Assembly (NCBI GenBank): GCA_025266875.1
Contig: JALLLT010000019.1
Coordinates: forward strand, 620,001 to 684,000
Origin: Fennellomyces sp. T-0311
Taxonomy: Eukaryota > Mucoromycota > Mucoromycetes > Mucorales > Lichtheimiaceae
Direction of reading: 5' to 3'
Length of the DNA: 64,000 bases
The notes under the pieces: model-generated
What the model was told of the DNA's origin: nothing
What the model saw: the letters and a program-made list of their open reading frames with translations, nothing else
Database searches by the model: none
Shown here: positions 23,808 to 35,239 of the stretch, one piece after another
How the letters are laid out: each line of letters starts with the position of its first letter
How positions within the stretch are numbered: the stretch's first letter is position 1
Translations under genes and position numbers: made by a program

Positions 23808-25431
23808 ATGAACCACTATCAAAGCAATGAATATGAGTTCTTTAGCCTTATGCAGCGCAACAAGCACCGGAAGCGACAAAATCAAATCCAGCCTCTTTCG
23901 CAAAAGCATGAATTTGAAACTTACACCGTGCCGAACCTGCGTTCCCTCTTGGATCGCGCCTTACCAACGCTTCCTTCATCGCAAACAAGTGCAGCAAGTC
24001 ATTCCAAAATCTCCCGTCCTCGAATCAATCACCAGATTCATCAACGACTTCAAAAAGCTGTAACCTGGCTCGGCACTCCCTTTCACAAACTGTTGCAATC
24101 GCCGGTGGAGATCCCCTTAGTCTATGACGTCAATCATAGTCATCTTCAAGCAAGCACCCATTCATCGAATGGAACAGACAAAAAGATTCATTGCAAAGGT
24201 TTGAATCGCGTTTGACACACAAAAAAAAAGACACTTGCTTTAACCCAGATTTTTAGTGCATCAAATAAGCAATGGTGCATCATCCAAAGGTAAAAAGAAA
24301 GAACCGTGCCAAATATTGCTTTTGTCACCAAAACCTCTTACATGCAAATCTGATCTATGCAAGCTGAATAGAGTACGAATACAATCTTCATCTACAACTG
24401 AATGGTGATACCATTGAAACCATACCGGGGATCTTGGAAAAGGCATCCGATGCAGCTTATGCATATCCCGATCATGTGGTTGCGCTGTAGGCACCTCCTC
24501 TACCGCATGTAGAAGGCAAAAATAGCTAATGTCCTGGTTAGAGATGTGAATGGGCCGTTCGATCTGACGTTCGTGTTGATGGCTCAGCCTTTGAACACCA
24601 TCACTTCCACTCTGACACGCGTAAAGCATCGATTTGGAAAAAAGCATGAAGCCGGACGCATGTCTGTCATTGGTGTCAAGCAATTGGTTACCGGCAGCTG
24701 TCTTGATGCATTTGTCTCACAGGGCGTGCTGCGATATACATTGACCCAACCACTATGCAATCAGCAAGACCAATTCAATCTAGAGCTGGTGGTTTCGTTC
24801 TATTACGACGAAATGGAGCCAGAATCTGCTGTGCCCGTTTCTTCGGATGAGGATCACCATGACGACAATCCATCGTTACCATTAATAGAACGCATGGTTG
24901 CCAACGAAGCCCTGCTCTATTGCGAACGAGGCGATTATTTGACCGTATACGTTCGTGGTCATGGTTATCCCGTAAGTCAAAAAACTACATTGCATCGTGA
25001 GAAAGCAAAAAACTGACAATGTCGTAGACATGGAGACGATATTGGGTGAAATTAAAAGCACATTGTCTGGTATTATTTGATGAATCAAATAAGGTAAGGT
25101 GACGATACCATCCCACAGAAAAAAAATAACGAATGTTTAGTTAGCTGGTCGTATTCCTTTGGGACCTATGCGGGCAATCACATTTGTATCTGAGAATGAC
25201 CAAGACTTGGTCCGCATGTCTGGGACAACTGGCTTGGTGCTTGGATTTGATCGAGGTTGCGCAAAATTGATGGAACCAGCAAGACTCGAAGAACACGAAA
25301 TATTGGAAGGCAAAGTGTATTTGTATGCAGACAATGCATCGAGCGCAGCGTGTTGGAAACAAGTATTTGATTATTATGTCGATCAACGACTTATGGATGA
25401 TGATCGGGTAAATTTGCGGTTTATGTGGTAA
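23808..25431 (+). CDS. Anillin-like protein with C-terminal PH domain (Mid2/Bud4-like)
   Basis: Probable septin/contractile-ring organiser. Exons 23808-24198, 24257-24289, 24372-24486, 24542-24971, 25028-25093 and 25141-25431 give 441 aa; every phase closes. The N-terminus (1-130) is polar and not recognised. From about 142 a region resembling the anillin-homology fold begins (EYEYNLHLQLNGDTIETIPG, DVNGPFDLTFVLMA). A PH domain runs from about 310 to the end (GDYLTVYVRGHGYPTWRRYW, KAHCLVLFDES, ACWKQVFDYY). The domain order anillin homology then PH matches Mid2/Bud4/anillin, but those proteins have N-termini of hundreds of residues, so this copy is short or has undetected upstream exons. The last codons may instead be read into an intron (GTAAAT after 25407). 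Fold call moderate, function inferred. Confidence 0.68.
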
Positions 25432-25587
25432 TAAAAAAAGAGGGAGTTAGATTAATTTATACAATAAGTAAGAAAAAACCGTTATTATCATCTATGGGAT
25501 GCGGATTGAGAGAGAGAGAAAGAAGGAGAGAGAGTGTGCGAGAGAGAGTAAGTGAGAGGGATAAAGGTATAATTCTTGTGCTTTTTT
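25432..25587. repeat. GA-rich purine tract between convergent genes
   Basis: The stretch at about 25507-25560 is almost pure G/A (repeated GAGAGA). It lies between the 3' ends of the anillin-like gene (+) and the amino-acid transporter gene (-). No coding role is apparent. Confidence 0.6.
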
Positions 25588-27162
25588 TTAGAGTTCGTAT
25601 TCGTAACCATCGGCGAAACGATCAATCAAATCCTCAATGGCAGTCCAAGTACCAAAGATGAGACCGACCAAACCAACAAGAATGATCAAAAAGTGCCATG
25701 CGTGGATCCAGATAGGCTTGTTCTTGAAACCAGTCAATCGGAGGTAGAAGAGAACGGGGAAGATGAGAATGACGGCGCAGTTGGCGAAGGCACCGATAAG
25801 GGACATGAGCAAGTCGAAGAATGGGATAAAGATACCAATGATGGCAACGATAACGATCAACCCGACACGGAAAATGAGACGGTAGATGAATTCCTTGACC
25901 TTGCCATGCTTTTCAACGGTAATGTTCATCATGTCCTCGCAATCCAGTGCGAAAGAGACAAGGAGAATGGGAGCTGATACGATAACGTTGACAGTAATGA
26001 GTGAAACGGCAATAGTGCGTGGAATACCGGTGGGAATGCTGTTGTAGACGGGGCTGACGACACCGGTACCATAGACATAGTAACCAGCAACGGCAATAGC
26101 AATGTACATGACGGCACAGGTGCTGAGACCACCAACGGCAACCCACGGCCAGCGCTTGGGGTTCTTCATGGCACCTTCAATGTTGGGGTATACGACATTA
26201 CCACCGAAACTGAACGAGATGGTGGCGAGAGCGATGGGGAAACCATCCCAGATGACGTTATCGTGATGGGTGTCGAGCTTATTGGGAGCATCAATACCGG
26301 TCATCACCAAAGTAATAAGGATCTAAATGAGGAGAAATGAGTGAGAAAAACTGGATATTCATTATAATGAGTGGAAACTTACAGTGCCCATGATGGCAAC
26401 GGTACCCAAAGCACTGGTCCATGCAACATCGTTCATCGACTTGAGGAAAATGAAGGGAATACCGACAACAGCGCACCAAATGATAGTCCAATACAGAGCA
26501 CCGATATCACCAGCGGTGCCCTCGGTAAGTTGATCGAGATTGTCACCAGCAAGGACCAGGTAAAGGACGGGAGTACCAATGTAGATCCAGGTGGTAAAGA
26601 AGAAGGAGACCCAGCCTCCAATAGTTCCGAATGCTTCAGTTGCAATTTCCTTGTACGAATTTAACCGTCGATGTTTGCCGCGATACATACAAGTCTGCAT
26701 GATTACAGCTGTATACTATAAAAGAAAAGTAATTGGATCAGAAAAAAAAAGGCCACAGCCGAGAAAGAATCTAAAACTTACACTAGACATCCACCATGCC
26801 AACAACAGCATGACAAGACCGGCCCAACCACCTTGTTTTAAAGCCTAATATCGATATGAGTATCTTTTTTCTTCGTGTAACTTTTGTGCGCGTTTAAATA
26901 TTTACCACTGAGAGACCCAGCATACCAGTGCCTGCGACGAGACAGACAACGTTGTAGTATGAGTACCAAGCAGTACCGCCATTGGTTCTATCAACGTCGT
27001 ATCCGCTTTTGCCAAATTCAAAGTCTATGATTTTGTATGGAATGAGTAAAAATTCGCCACTGCTCCCCCTTTTTTTTGATACGTACCTTCTTCATAAGTG
27101 GCATTCGAAAAGTCGGGTGTAAACCCTACATCCGTCTTTTCATCTTTGATATCTTCTTTCAT
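25588..27162 (-). CDS. AAAP-family amino-acid transporter
   Basis: Membrane carrier of the amino acid/auxin permease family (Aa_trans), which includes vacuolar and plasma-membrane amino-acid transporters. Exons on the minus strand: 27162-27087, 27024-26906, 26844-26782, 26715-26383 and 26322-25588, totalling 441 aa. The N-terminus is charged and cytosolic (MKEDIKDEKTDVGFTPDF). About ten or eleven hydrophobic segments follow. Family-like blocks are YYNVVCLVAGTGMLGLSV, YKEIATEAFG, FSFGGNVVYPNIEGAMKNP, AGYYVYGTG and LMSLIGAFANCAVILIFPV. Substrate cannot be assigned from sequence. It is convergent with the anillin-like gene, 156 bp apart. Confidence 0.9.
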
Positions 27163-30100
27163 GTTTATTGAGCGGGAACGAAACAACAAAAAAAAGAGTG
27201 GAGAAAAAGTAATCTTTATATATAAGACGACGAGAAAATAGAATTCCGCGCGCCAATATAAGTCTAAAACCCTTTGAAGCTTTTTCATTTGTAGAACCAT
27301 AGTGGATTTCCATGATTTCGCTGCCATACTTGCGTTCAGTCGTCGGACTCCATGCAACTTGCCATATAAGGCAACGATAGAGGAAACCGGATCATATGAA
27401 CACACTTTTGACAATAGTACACCCCGATCGCGTTGTCCTGGAAAAATATGGTTTCTCACGTTCACCTTGCAATATCAGGCAAGAAAATCTGCAAGTGGTG
27501 TGCAACAAACCCTTTACTTTTTTTTTGTAACGTGATCAACACCAACAAAAACCCTTTTGATTATGAAAAGCCATTTATCCGTTCTGCGCGCTTTTTTGGG
27601 GGTTCCATACCCCCAGCTGGCTGAGTGAATTTATCGGAGCACGTAAAAGATGTTTCGTACTTTTTTTTCCTTTACTCTGTATTATCGAAACTCAAATGGC
27701 AGGCATCATTTTGCAATTTTTTTTTTCAAAACTTTTTGCACAATCTCGCAAATCCTTTGCAACCATGTTATGACAGGAGGTATCCACTTTAGGTCAAATG
27801 GTACCACGGGGTATAGCTCGTGAGAAAACTATATCGGCTTTTGCTTTTTCGTGATTACAGATCTTATCTTCTGTATGTAACCTGGTATTTCTGTCTCGGT
27901 AACCAATGAAATTCGAGAGACATATTACTCACTCGCATCTCACCTATTGCCTTGCGTGAATGCTTTCGGAGTGAAACTTTGCAATTTCAAAATCACTGGT
28001 TTATCTCTAACGATAATTGATAAAGTTTTTTTTTGAAACATACTGATACGTGATTGTGTCCATTGGAAAGGGGGCACAGCGCAAAGGCAGAGAGGGAAAC
28101 GTGAATGGACTGACTTTGCCGGATAATAAAATATATTTCATCGGGTGATAAGTGTATACTAATGGGGAGAAAGGGGTCCTTCCTATTACTGTTTATTCTA
28201 CTTGGCTCGCTACATTTCTCTTTTAATCATAATCTCGCCATGTGCATGTATACATATTTTCTACAATGTACATGTCGAAAGGTTTTGTGAACACCTTCAG
28301 GACCAAAAAGGCTACTTCTTCCCACGGGGTGTATGTTTTCCTTGCAAGTATCCCACGGCCCCCCTTGTATTTTTTTCGTTAACTTATCTTAATGAGATAA
28401 TACACATATTCTACAACACGGCACTAACTCATTTTGTCTAACCTAACACAGAAGAAAATCCAATATATAACCTGTTACCGGGGTTACTAACTGTTCTGTT
28501 TTGGGCCATCTACTTCTCGTGCACACATGACAAAAAATATAGTCCAACATACTCCTCTTTGATGGTGACGAATGTCTAACCATTCAATTAATATACGTAC
28601 CGTTCTGTTCCATTCATCGATGACAGTGGCATTAGCACGACTGGGGTGGTTCTCGCTTTCTCACAAGATGCTTGGTTTGCTGGCCCAGTAGTACCATCTA
28701 ATTTGCATTTGTCAGAAAGTCCATACGCCAAGAAAAATGAAAAAAAAGCCGAATATACGGCTTCTGCCATGACCATTGCAACGACAGGTGACATACACAT
28801 ACAACTCTGGAAACTATTTCTTGTTTTGGGCCTGCAGTAAGAATTGCTGACAAACTAAAAATATACAACTACTCCGGTAAGTATATATGGAATTGCGAAA
28901 AGGCATCCCACTCGTTCATCATCCACTAGGGGACTCGGAGAACGGAAATGGATTCGTTGTACCGTGGAATAATCCGCAAAGTGCCTCGATCTCGTTGGGA
29001 ACCGATTGGACAGAAAAGGAAAACTTTGGTTCCTCAGGTTTATTCGAAAATCGGATTTGCCAAGTTATTAACAATGATGCGATACTTCTGAAACTGGATC
29101 ATTAAGAAACTCGGGATAATACGTAGGCATGCCAATTACCCGTTTACGTAAAGTTGACAAGCACCTGTTCCTTCTCTCTCTGGATCAGATCACGAAACTC
29201 CCGCCTTATACGAGGTATATTTGACTTTGCGGACATGCAATGAAATCAATCAGTAAAAAAAAAAGCCGTCGCTCTGTGGGAAACTTGACGATTGAGTTCA
29301 AAGTTGTACTTGATGACTTCATCTGTCCAAGGTAGCATTTCTTGTGGAATGGTAGCACATACGACATATTCTGTTATTGAAATGCGAGACGCGCAAGTTC
29401 TTTTACCGTTAACTTTGTAGGGGGAATCAGTATATATCGCGATGGTATCCTGATCCGATCATTTAGATGCGTATTCTATCCTAACTTTAAATGGCATTTT
29501 TTTCTTACTTTTCCGAATAATTAGCCAAGAGGAAAGGGTCTTTACATAAGTTGCCGGGCCGAGTACTTGTATTGGCAGGTGATTTTCCCCCCCAATATGC
29601 TGAGTTTTTTTTTAGCATGGTTGTAAACTATACATCGAGGAGCGTCATCATATTGGCTTGTATGGCTCGCATTGCATCGCACTAGGCAACCTTTTTTTTT
29701 ATAATTTAAACTACAGCAGTATATATAATAGCATATACACGAATAATTCGTGCCATCAGGATCTCCATGTCGCTAGAGCCCAATATTAAGGAGGATGAAC
29801 GAAATTTCGGCACCGGCGACACATATGTCGCGAAAGAATATTAATACATTATGGCCGTTATGTGCAACTCTTTTATTAGCGACAACGAATATGAAGAAGG
29901 ATTTATACTGTCGCTATGTCATTGATTACAGTACCTGAAACTGACTGGTTGGAATTAGACTGTTCATTCATAGTTGATTCTAGTACTGGGGATCACTTCA
30001 CAAGCAAGGGTTAAAGGCGAGTTAAAAATGATGTAAAATTATAAATACATGAAGGTGTCCCAGCGGGCAATTGTTGTGGTCTCAGCTTGGTAAGTCTATG

Positions 30101-30814
30101 GCATCAGAAGCGGCATGAGTGCGGATTAGAACAATTCGACATCTCGTATAAGGTTTCGCGGCCCCGTGGAGTGAACAGGTCGCGAAGTCGAACGGCTACT
30201 TATATGGACGACTGATACCATGTATTTATCGAGATACGTAATGACAGAGTTTGATGGGAATGGATTCAAGTACTATTTACTAAAATATATGGGCCCAAAA
30301 ATTTCAGAATAGCAAGTTATGTTGCTTAAATCAGTGAAATGGTCTGACCATCTTTAAATTAGAGGACATTGACACATACGTACGAAACATAAGGTATGCT
30401 AATCTGTGTAAAGGGTCTTAGGTTCGATTCGAACATTGCTGAGGTTCATACCCTCAATAGAACAAAATTAGAATACGACAACACCTTTTTTTTTTTGAAA
30501 TCCAGCGACCATCCATGATCAAGACTAGTTTTCTCAATGCTCAAGACATATTCGCGACCTACACAATTCGGGCATTATGACAGACGCGACAACTGTTCAA
30601 TGCAATCGGCCTATGAAACATTATATTTACGCACAATTTGCGAATACTGGGAGATTCTAGATCGAGCCGTAATGGGTTACGTTGAACGACCCGCGATAAG
30701 GTTCATGCACAACGAGCTACTTGGATTACATTAATATACAATACTTAGTTTCGAACAACTAACAAAATCAAAGCGATTCACTGACCAGTACTTTGACGCA
30801 AGCAGGTCGTTTCG
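27163..30814. other. Gene-poor AT-rich region
   Basis: About 3.6 kb with no recognisable gene. ORFs at 28646-28840 and 28887-29105 are open and moderately protein-like (FAGPVVPSN; PWNNPQSASISLGTDW) but have no clear family; the first has a faint resemblance to the FAGPVASNGS block of the left-edge choice-of-anchor A gene, too weak to call. Numerous poly-A/T runs. No tRNA: the GGTTCGATTC word at 30420 lacks cloverleaf pairing. Confidence 0.45.
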
Positions 30815-30976
30815 CACTGCAAAAAATTTTTGGGTGAATGAGTTTTTGAGGTGGTTAAACATAAGCTTTTTAGCCACTTGTACTACCATTTTTAGTAACT
30901 CAAGTGGTTAAAAAGCTTATGTTTAACCACTTCGAAATATTATTCACCAAAATTCACCCAAAAATTTTTTGCAGTG
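30815..30976. mobile_element. 162-bp palindromic MITE-like element with CACTGC ends
   Basis: The outer 24 bp are near-perfect inverted repeats: CACTGCAAAAAATTTTTGGG on the left and its complement on the right. A second inverted block inside (GTGGTTAAACATAAGCTTTT) pairs with its complement, leaving a loop of about 20 nt, so the whole element can fold into one long hairpin. CACTG ends recall CACTA/EnSpm-type termini, but no clean target duplication is visible (flanks tttcg and ttccg). It has no coding capacity, so it would depend on a transposase elsewhere. Confidence 0.75.
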
Positions 30977-32159
30977 TTCCGACAACAAGTATCATAACAA
31001 AGAGTGGAAAAGGGGAGCTCTCGACAATAAAAGCGAGAATCAATCACAAAAATGAAGGCAGAACAATGTCATATTTATAAAATGCTGATCAAATCTTGTA
31101 TACGAGCACATACGTAATCATCAACTTTTATGATAGTAGAAAAAAGAAACTGATAAGCCTTCATGCAATCACGGCAATCCTGCCGGTTCGCCCTAAAAAC
31201 TCAAGAAATATGTAAGTTATGGCAAAGGAGGAATGTGCAGAAACTCGATGAAGGAACAGCACTACGAGACATTGACATTATTATGAGCTTTCCGCTACAA
31301 AGAGCTTTCTAGCAAGAGGAGTATAGTCTCTAGTACGTCAGAAACGCAAGTACCGATGAAATGACAAATTAAAAACTGTCAACAGTGCACTATGGTATAT
31401 CAATCCTCCGTGTTCCTGAACATATGGAAGAGATGGTATAGCATTTGGTATCATTGCTAGCAGAAATTTTTGGTTGCTTTGTCCGCGAGCAGTGCTTTGC
31501 TGCCACCATTTCACAAAAAGCGAGTTGAATATGTATGAACTTGGTCCCAAAGTCTGGAGTGGCTTGCGTTTGTTCCTCAATACTCAACCCGATGGACATC
31601 TCTTGAATAAAAGTAGTTCATAAACGGCTGCATTTTAGCGTGTGATGAATGCCTTTACCAATGCAGCATCATTTTCTAATATGCCGATTTAGTTCGTGTG
31701 TGAACCCGGTAGCGATAGCACAACTCTTGACTATGCCCAGTAGAATCGCGAAACTTTTTGTACTATACATTGATACACATGTGGTCACGGTGGTAACCCT
31801 AAATAACCTTTCCTGGTAGGGCGCCAAAATACTTTGGATTCATCCTGACTCATCGCTCTTTCTGGATACCAGTTGGCCGTAAATGGAAAATGACTCTTGG
31901 AGAGGGGGGAGTCGAACAGTAACTATTACTGAACGGCAAGCAAAAGACAAACAAGCCGCAGTACATCACCTGGTTACGCATTCCGCCCGTTGCCATGGCA
32001 AATCATATCCGGGTATCAAGGCACCGGAGGATTGGTATTGGATTACGGGATCCACAGAAATGTGGTGGCTGAAGCGGAGAAGAGATAAAAAGCTCTGACG
32101 TCTGCATTCGACCTAAAAAAATTGCGCCTCTACAGATTTTTTTGCCACTTGTTTCGAAC
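30977..32159. other. Spacer upstream of eIF2-beta
   Basis: No gene seen. Short ORFs at 31338-31599 and 31883-32098 are featureless. The last 100 bp before the eIF2-beta start are the likely promoter, with a pyrimidine-rich stretch close to the ATG. Confidence 0.45.
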
Positions 32160-33374
32160 ATGTCAGACAAGGAGAACAAACCAATTGTTGACGAAATCGA
32201 CGAAGAAGAAGTAATTGGCAACAGATTGCGCTGCGTTTTTCAAAACAAAACAAACTCATTAATTGTTTGAAATTTTAGCCCGATTTCTCAAAGCTTAAGA
32301 AGAAGAAAAAGTCCAAAAAGAAGGTCGACTTTGAAGAGGATGTCGCCACAGCTGAAGAACCTAAAGAAGCTGCTGAGGCCCAGGATGCCGGTACGGCTCA
32401 TTAATTGTATGATTTAATTGGAGATGCTGATTTTGTTAAATAGAAGACGATCCGGATGCCATGTTTGCTGATTTAAAAAAGAAGAAAAAGAAGAAGTCCA
32501 AACCAGTTGAGGTATATGGTTGCTTGATATTCAGTATTAGAGCAGGATATGCTTATACGGAAGGTGTGTAGGATGCCGGTGAAGGCGATAGCACGCCTGC
32601 AGAAGGAAACGACGAGGACATGGACTTTGGAGCATTGAAGAAGAAAAAGAAGAAGAAGAAGAACATGGCAGAATTCGAGAAAGAGCTGGCAGAGCAAGAA
32701 GGCGACACAGTAGATCAGCAAGAAGACGACAAAGGATCCAAGAAGGATAGCGATGAGGCATGGTTAAAGAGCGATCGAGACTACACATATGATGAGTTAC
32801 TCGGCCGTGTATTCAAGATTCTGCGACAAAACAACCCTGAACTTGCCGGCGAGAAGAAGCGATACACCATCGTTCCTCCCCAGATCTTCCGTGAAGGCAA
32901 CAAAAAGACCATCTTTGCTAACGTCACCGATATTTGCAAGCGGTAATTCTCTCCATATCGCGTTGATGATCGATAGTTGCTGATATTTTCTTTTTTTGCA
33001 CATAGACTTCATCGACAACCCGAGCACGTCATTCAATTCTTGTTTGCTGAATTGGGTACCAATGGTTCCGTTGATGGTTCGCAGCGTCTTGTCATCAAGG
33101 GTCGATGGCAGCAAAAGCAGATTGAAAATGTGTTGCGACGTTATATTGGTAAGTCCTTTCATACTTTTTCCAAGGAACTTGGTTGCTAACTAGAGAGTAT
33201 TTAGTCGAATATGTTACTTGTAAAACATGTAAATCCCCCGATACTATTCTCAGCAAGGACAACCGTCTTTACTTTGTCCAGTGCGAGTCCTGTGGTTCCA
33301 CTCGTTCCGTCTCTGCTATCAAGACTGGTTTCAAGGCTCAGACCAAGGAGGATAGACGAGCACTTCGGGCGTAA
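32160..33374 (+). CDS. SUI3: Translation initiation factor eIF2 subunit beta
   Basis: Subunit of the eIF2 GTPase that delivers Met-tRNAi to the 40S ribosome. Exons 32160-32210, 32279-32390, 32444-32511, 32572-32942, 33006-33148 and 33205-33374 encode 304 aa. Three lysine boxes in the N-terminal half ([32 protein letters not shown]), each after an acidic stretch, are the eIF5/eIF2B-epsilon contact elements of this subunit. The central alpha-beta domain contains [19 protein letters not shown] and LAELGT-like blocks ([14 protein letters not shown]). The C-terminal C2-C2 zinc finger is complete ([11 protein letters not shown], then [11 protein letters not shown]). The ATG is the first and matches the acidic start expected. 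An AATAAA follows the stop within about 10 nt. Confidence 0.96.
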
Positions 33375-35239
33375 ATCGAATAAAAAAAAGTTGATTGCCT
33401 TAATCGTATATTGGATATGGGGGGTTCACCAGCGTGATGATGGGAATGTTGTAGAATCCAGATTTGTGTACCATGTCTGCATAAAGCTATGTTTGCGTTT
33501 CTTTTGGCACATGTGATTATTGCTGACAAGTTAGGTATCTGGAACGAGCGTTCTTGTCGGATCAATTTATATAATCGTAACGTGATCTATCTGCAATGTT
33601 GGTTACAGCCGATCATCCGAATGTTACATGGTCACCACTCTCGTCTATCCCAATTGGCATCTTATCATGTATGAAGAACACCATGGTTTAGAATGCTACC
33701 GTCATCCACAAGACGCCGTGCTGTTATAAATCAAAAGTTCTGCGTCAAGCCATCCAAGATGCTCCGGTCCCTATATATCGGACCATGCTCGATTCTCATG
33801 TAGTATCGAGACATGAAACCTACTGGATGCACATGGCTGTCTTTGATTTATAAGAAAGTTTAATGGTTAACAGTTGCTACACACTCCAATGCGTATATGA
33901 AACGAATGTGACATTAAATATGTCCTAAAGCTACGTTTGACGCCACAATGTTTCTGAATACATACATCGACTGCTATTTAAAATGTGTCCCTTTCGATGA
34001 TATGGCAATATTTATGATACCATGTTTTTCGTTCTCAGGAAAGGACATCATATTCCCTGCGGTGTGGATACCGGCATAAGCAAACTTTATATTAGGTAAT
34101 ACATGGAAAAGATTTGCGGCAAGAAGATCCGGATTTCCTTGGAATCTTCACTGCCTTATCAGTCTGCAGTTACACGGAGATAAGTCGTTTTTTTTCTTGA
34201 GAATGCAGAGAATCTAATGGACCGTGCACCGTCAATTTACGTTTGACAGCGCCAACTCACTTGTTGGCCTGGAAGTATTTTGTGAAACAAACAGAGGTCA
34301 GCCACGTAGCGTTGTCACACAACAGACGCCATGATAGCTGGACTTTCTAACACGAATCCTATTAGGATATACGTGATGTCTGAACTCGGTCGGGTTCCGC
34401 TTTTCATGGCTTGGGAACAAAATGGTCCTAAGACACAAGGAAATACGTGCGTCTCCCCTATGTCGATACGATGTTTGGCTTGCACGACAAGATCGGGGAT
34501 TTCGTGTCATATTCGTAGCTCGCACATAGACAAGTGATGCTGCAGGAATCCACAAAGTTAACAAAAGTAATTTATTACCGAAAAATCTTATTGTTTGCTA
34601 AAGTTAGTATCCGAAACTTACGGTGTTAATGCTTCACCTAAGTTCTGTGGTAGTAAATATGTACATCACTTAGACTCTTAAAGCAACCTTCAGAATAATT
34701 TCTAAAATATAGACGGTGCACCGAGAGTAATGATCAAGTAGCTATAAGACCTGGGTAAATTTTTATATCGAGGTGAAGAAGCATATAGCTACTCGTAAAC
34801 ATTGACTATAAGTCTACTGGGTTTAAGAGGAAAGGAAGCGAAACTATCAAACTGAAAGAATCTGAAAGAAAATAACCATGTAGGTCTAGTATCATATTTT
34901 TCGCTATTCAACCGGAATGCTCTGTTAACAGAAACGCGAACATCTGTATCATTTCACATCGTATGAGCCGATTAAGTAACACATCGGTATGTCAGAGAAG
35001 TTTCATAGCATATGTATGATCGCCAATTCACGCTTTTCACTAGCTGTCAATGTACCATTATTTCTTTCCATAGAACAAAGTAGTATTACTTTTTGCTCCT
35101 TTTTCTTTCCACTGATTTCAGCATTATGTATTTTTCAAGGATTTCTTCTTCCATGGTCAAAGGCAATGTTTGATTCTTCAGTGAAAGATAATTTGATAGT
35201 AGCCCCATAACGGCCAGGGTTTCAAGAATAATGGATAGT
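33375..35239. other. Spacer downstream of eIF2-beta
   Basis: About 1.9 kb, AT-rich, no recognisable gene; an ORF at 34331-34537 has no domain signature. HET-relic homology begins just after this stretch, so its right part may hold unrecognisable 5' HET remains. Confidence 0.45.

Noticed and set aside
25507..25560. GA tract as a CRISPR-like or regulatory repeat array
   Set aside because: It is a simple irregular purine run without spacers; likely replication slippage in a 3' intergenic region.
28646..29105. Two adjacent ORFs as a two-exon gene or choice-of-anchor A relic
   Set aside because: Only a seven-residue resemblance (FAGPVVP) and no consistent continuation; evidence too thin.
30420..30432. 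GGTTCGATTC resembling a tRNA B box
   Set aside because: Flanking bases do not form a T stem and there is no acceptor or anticodon arm at the right spacing.
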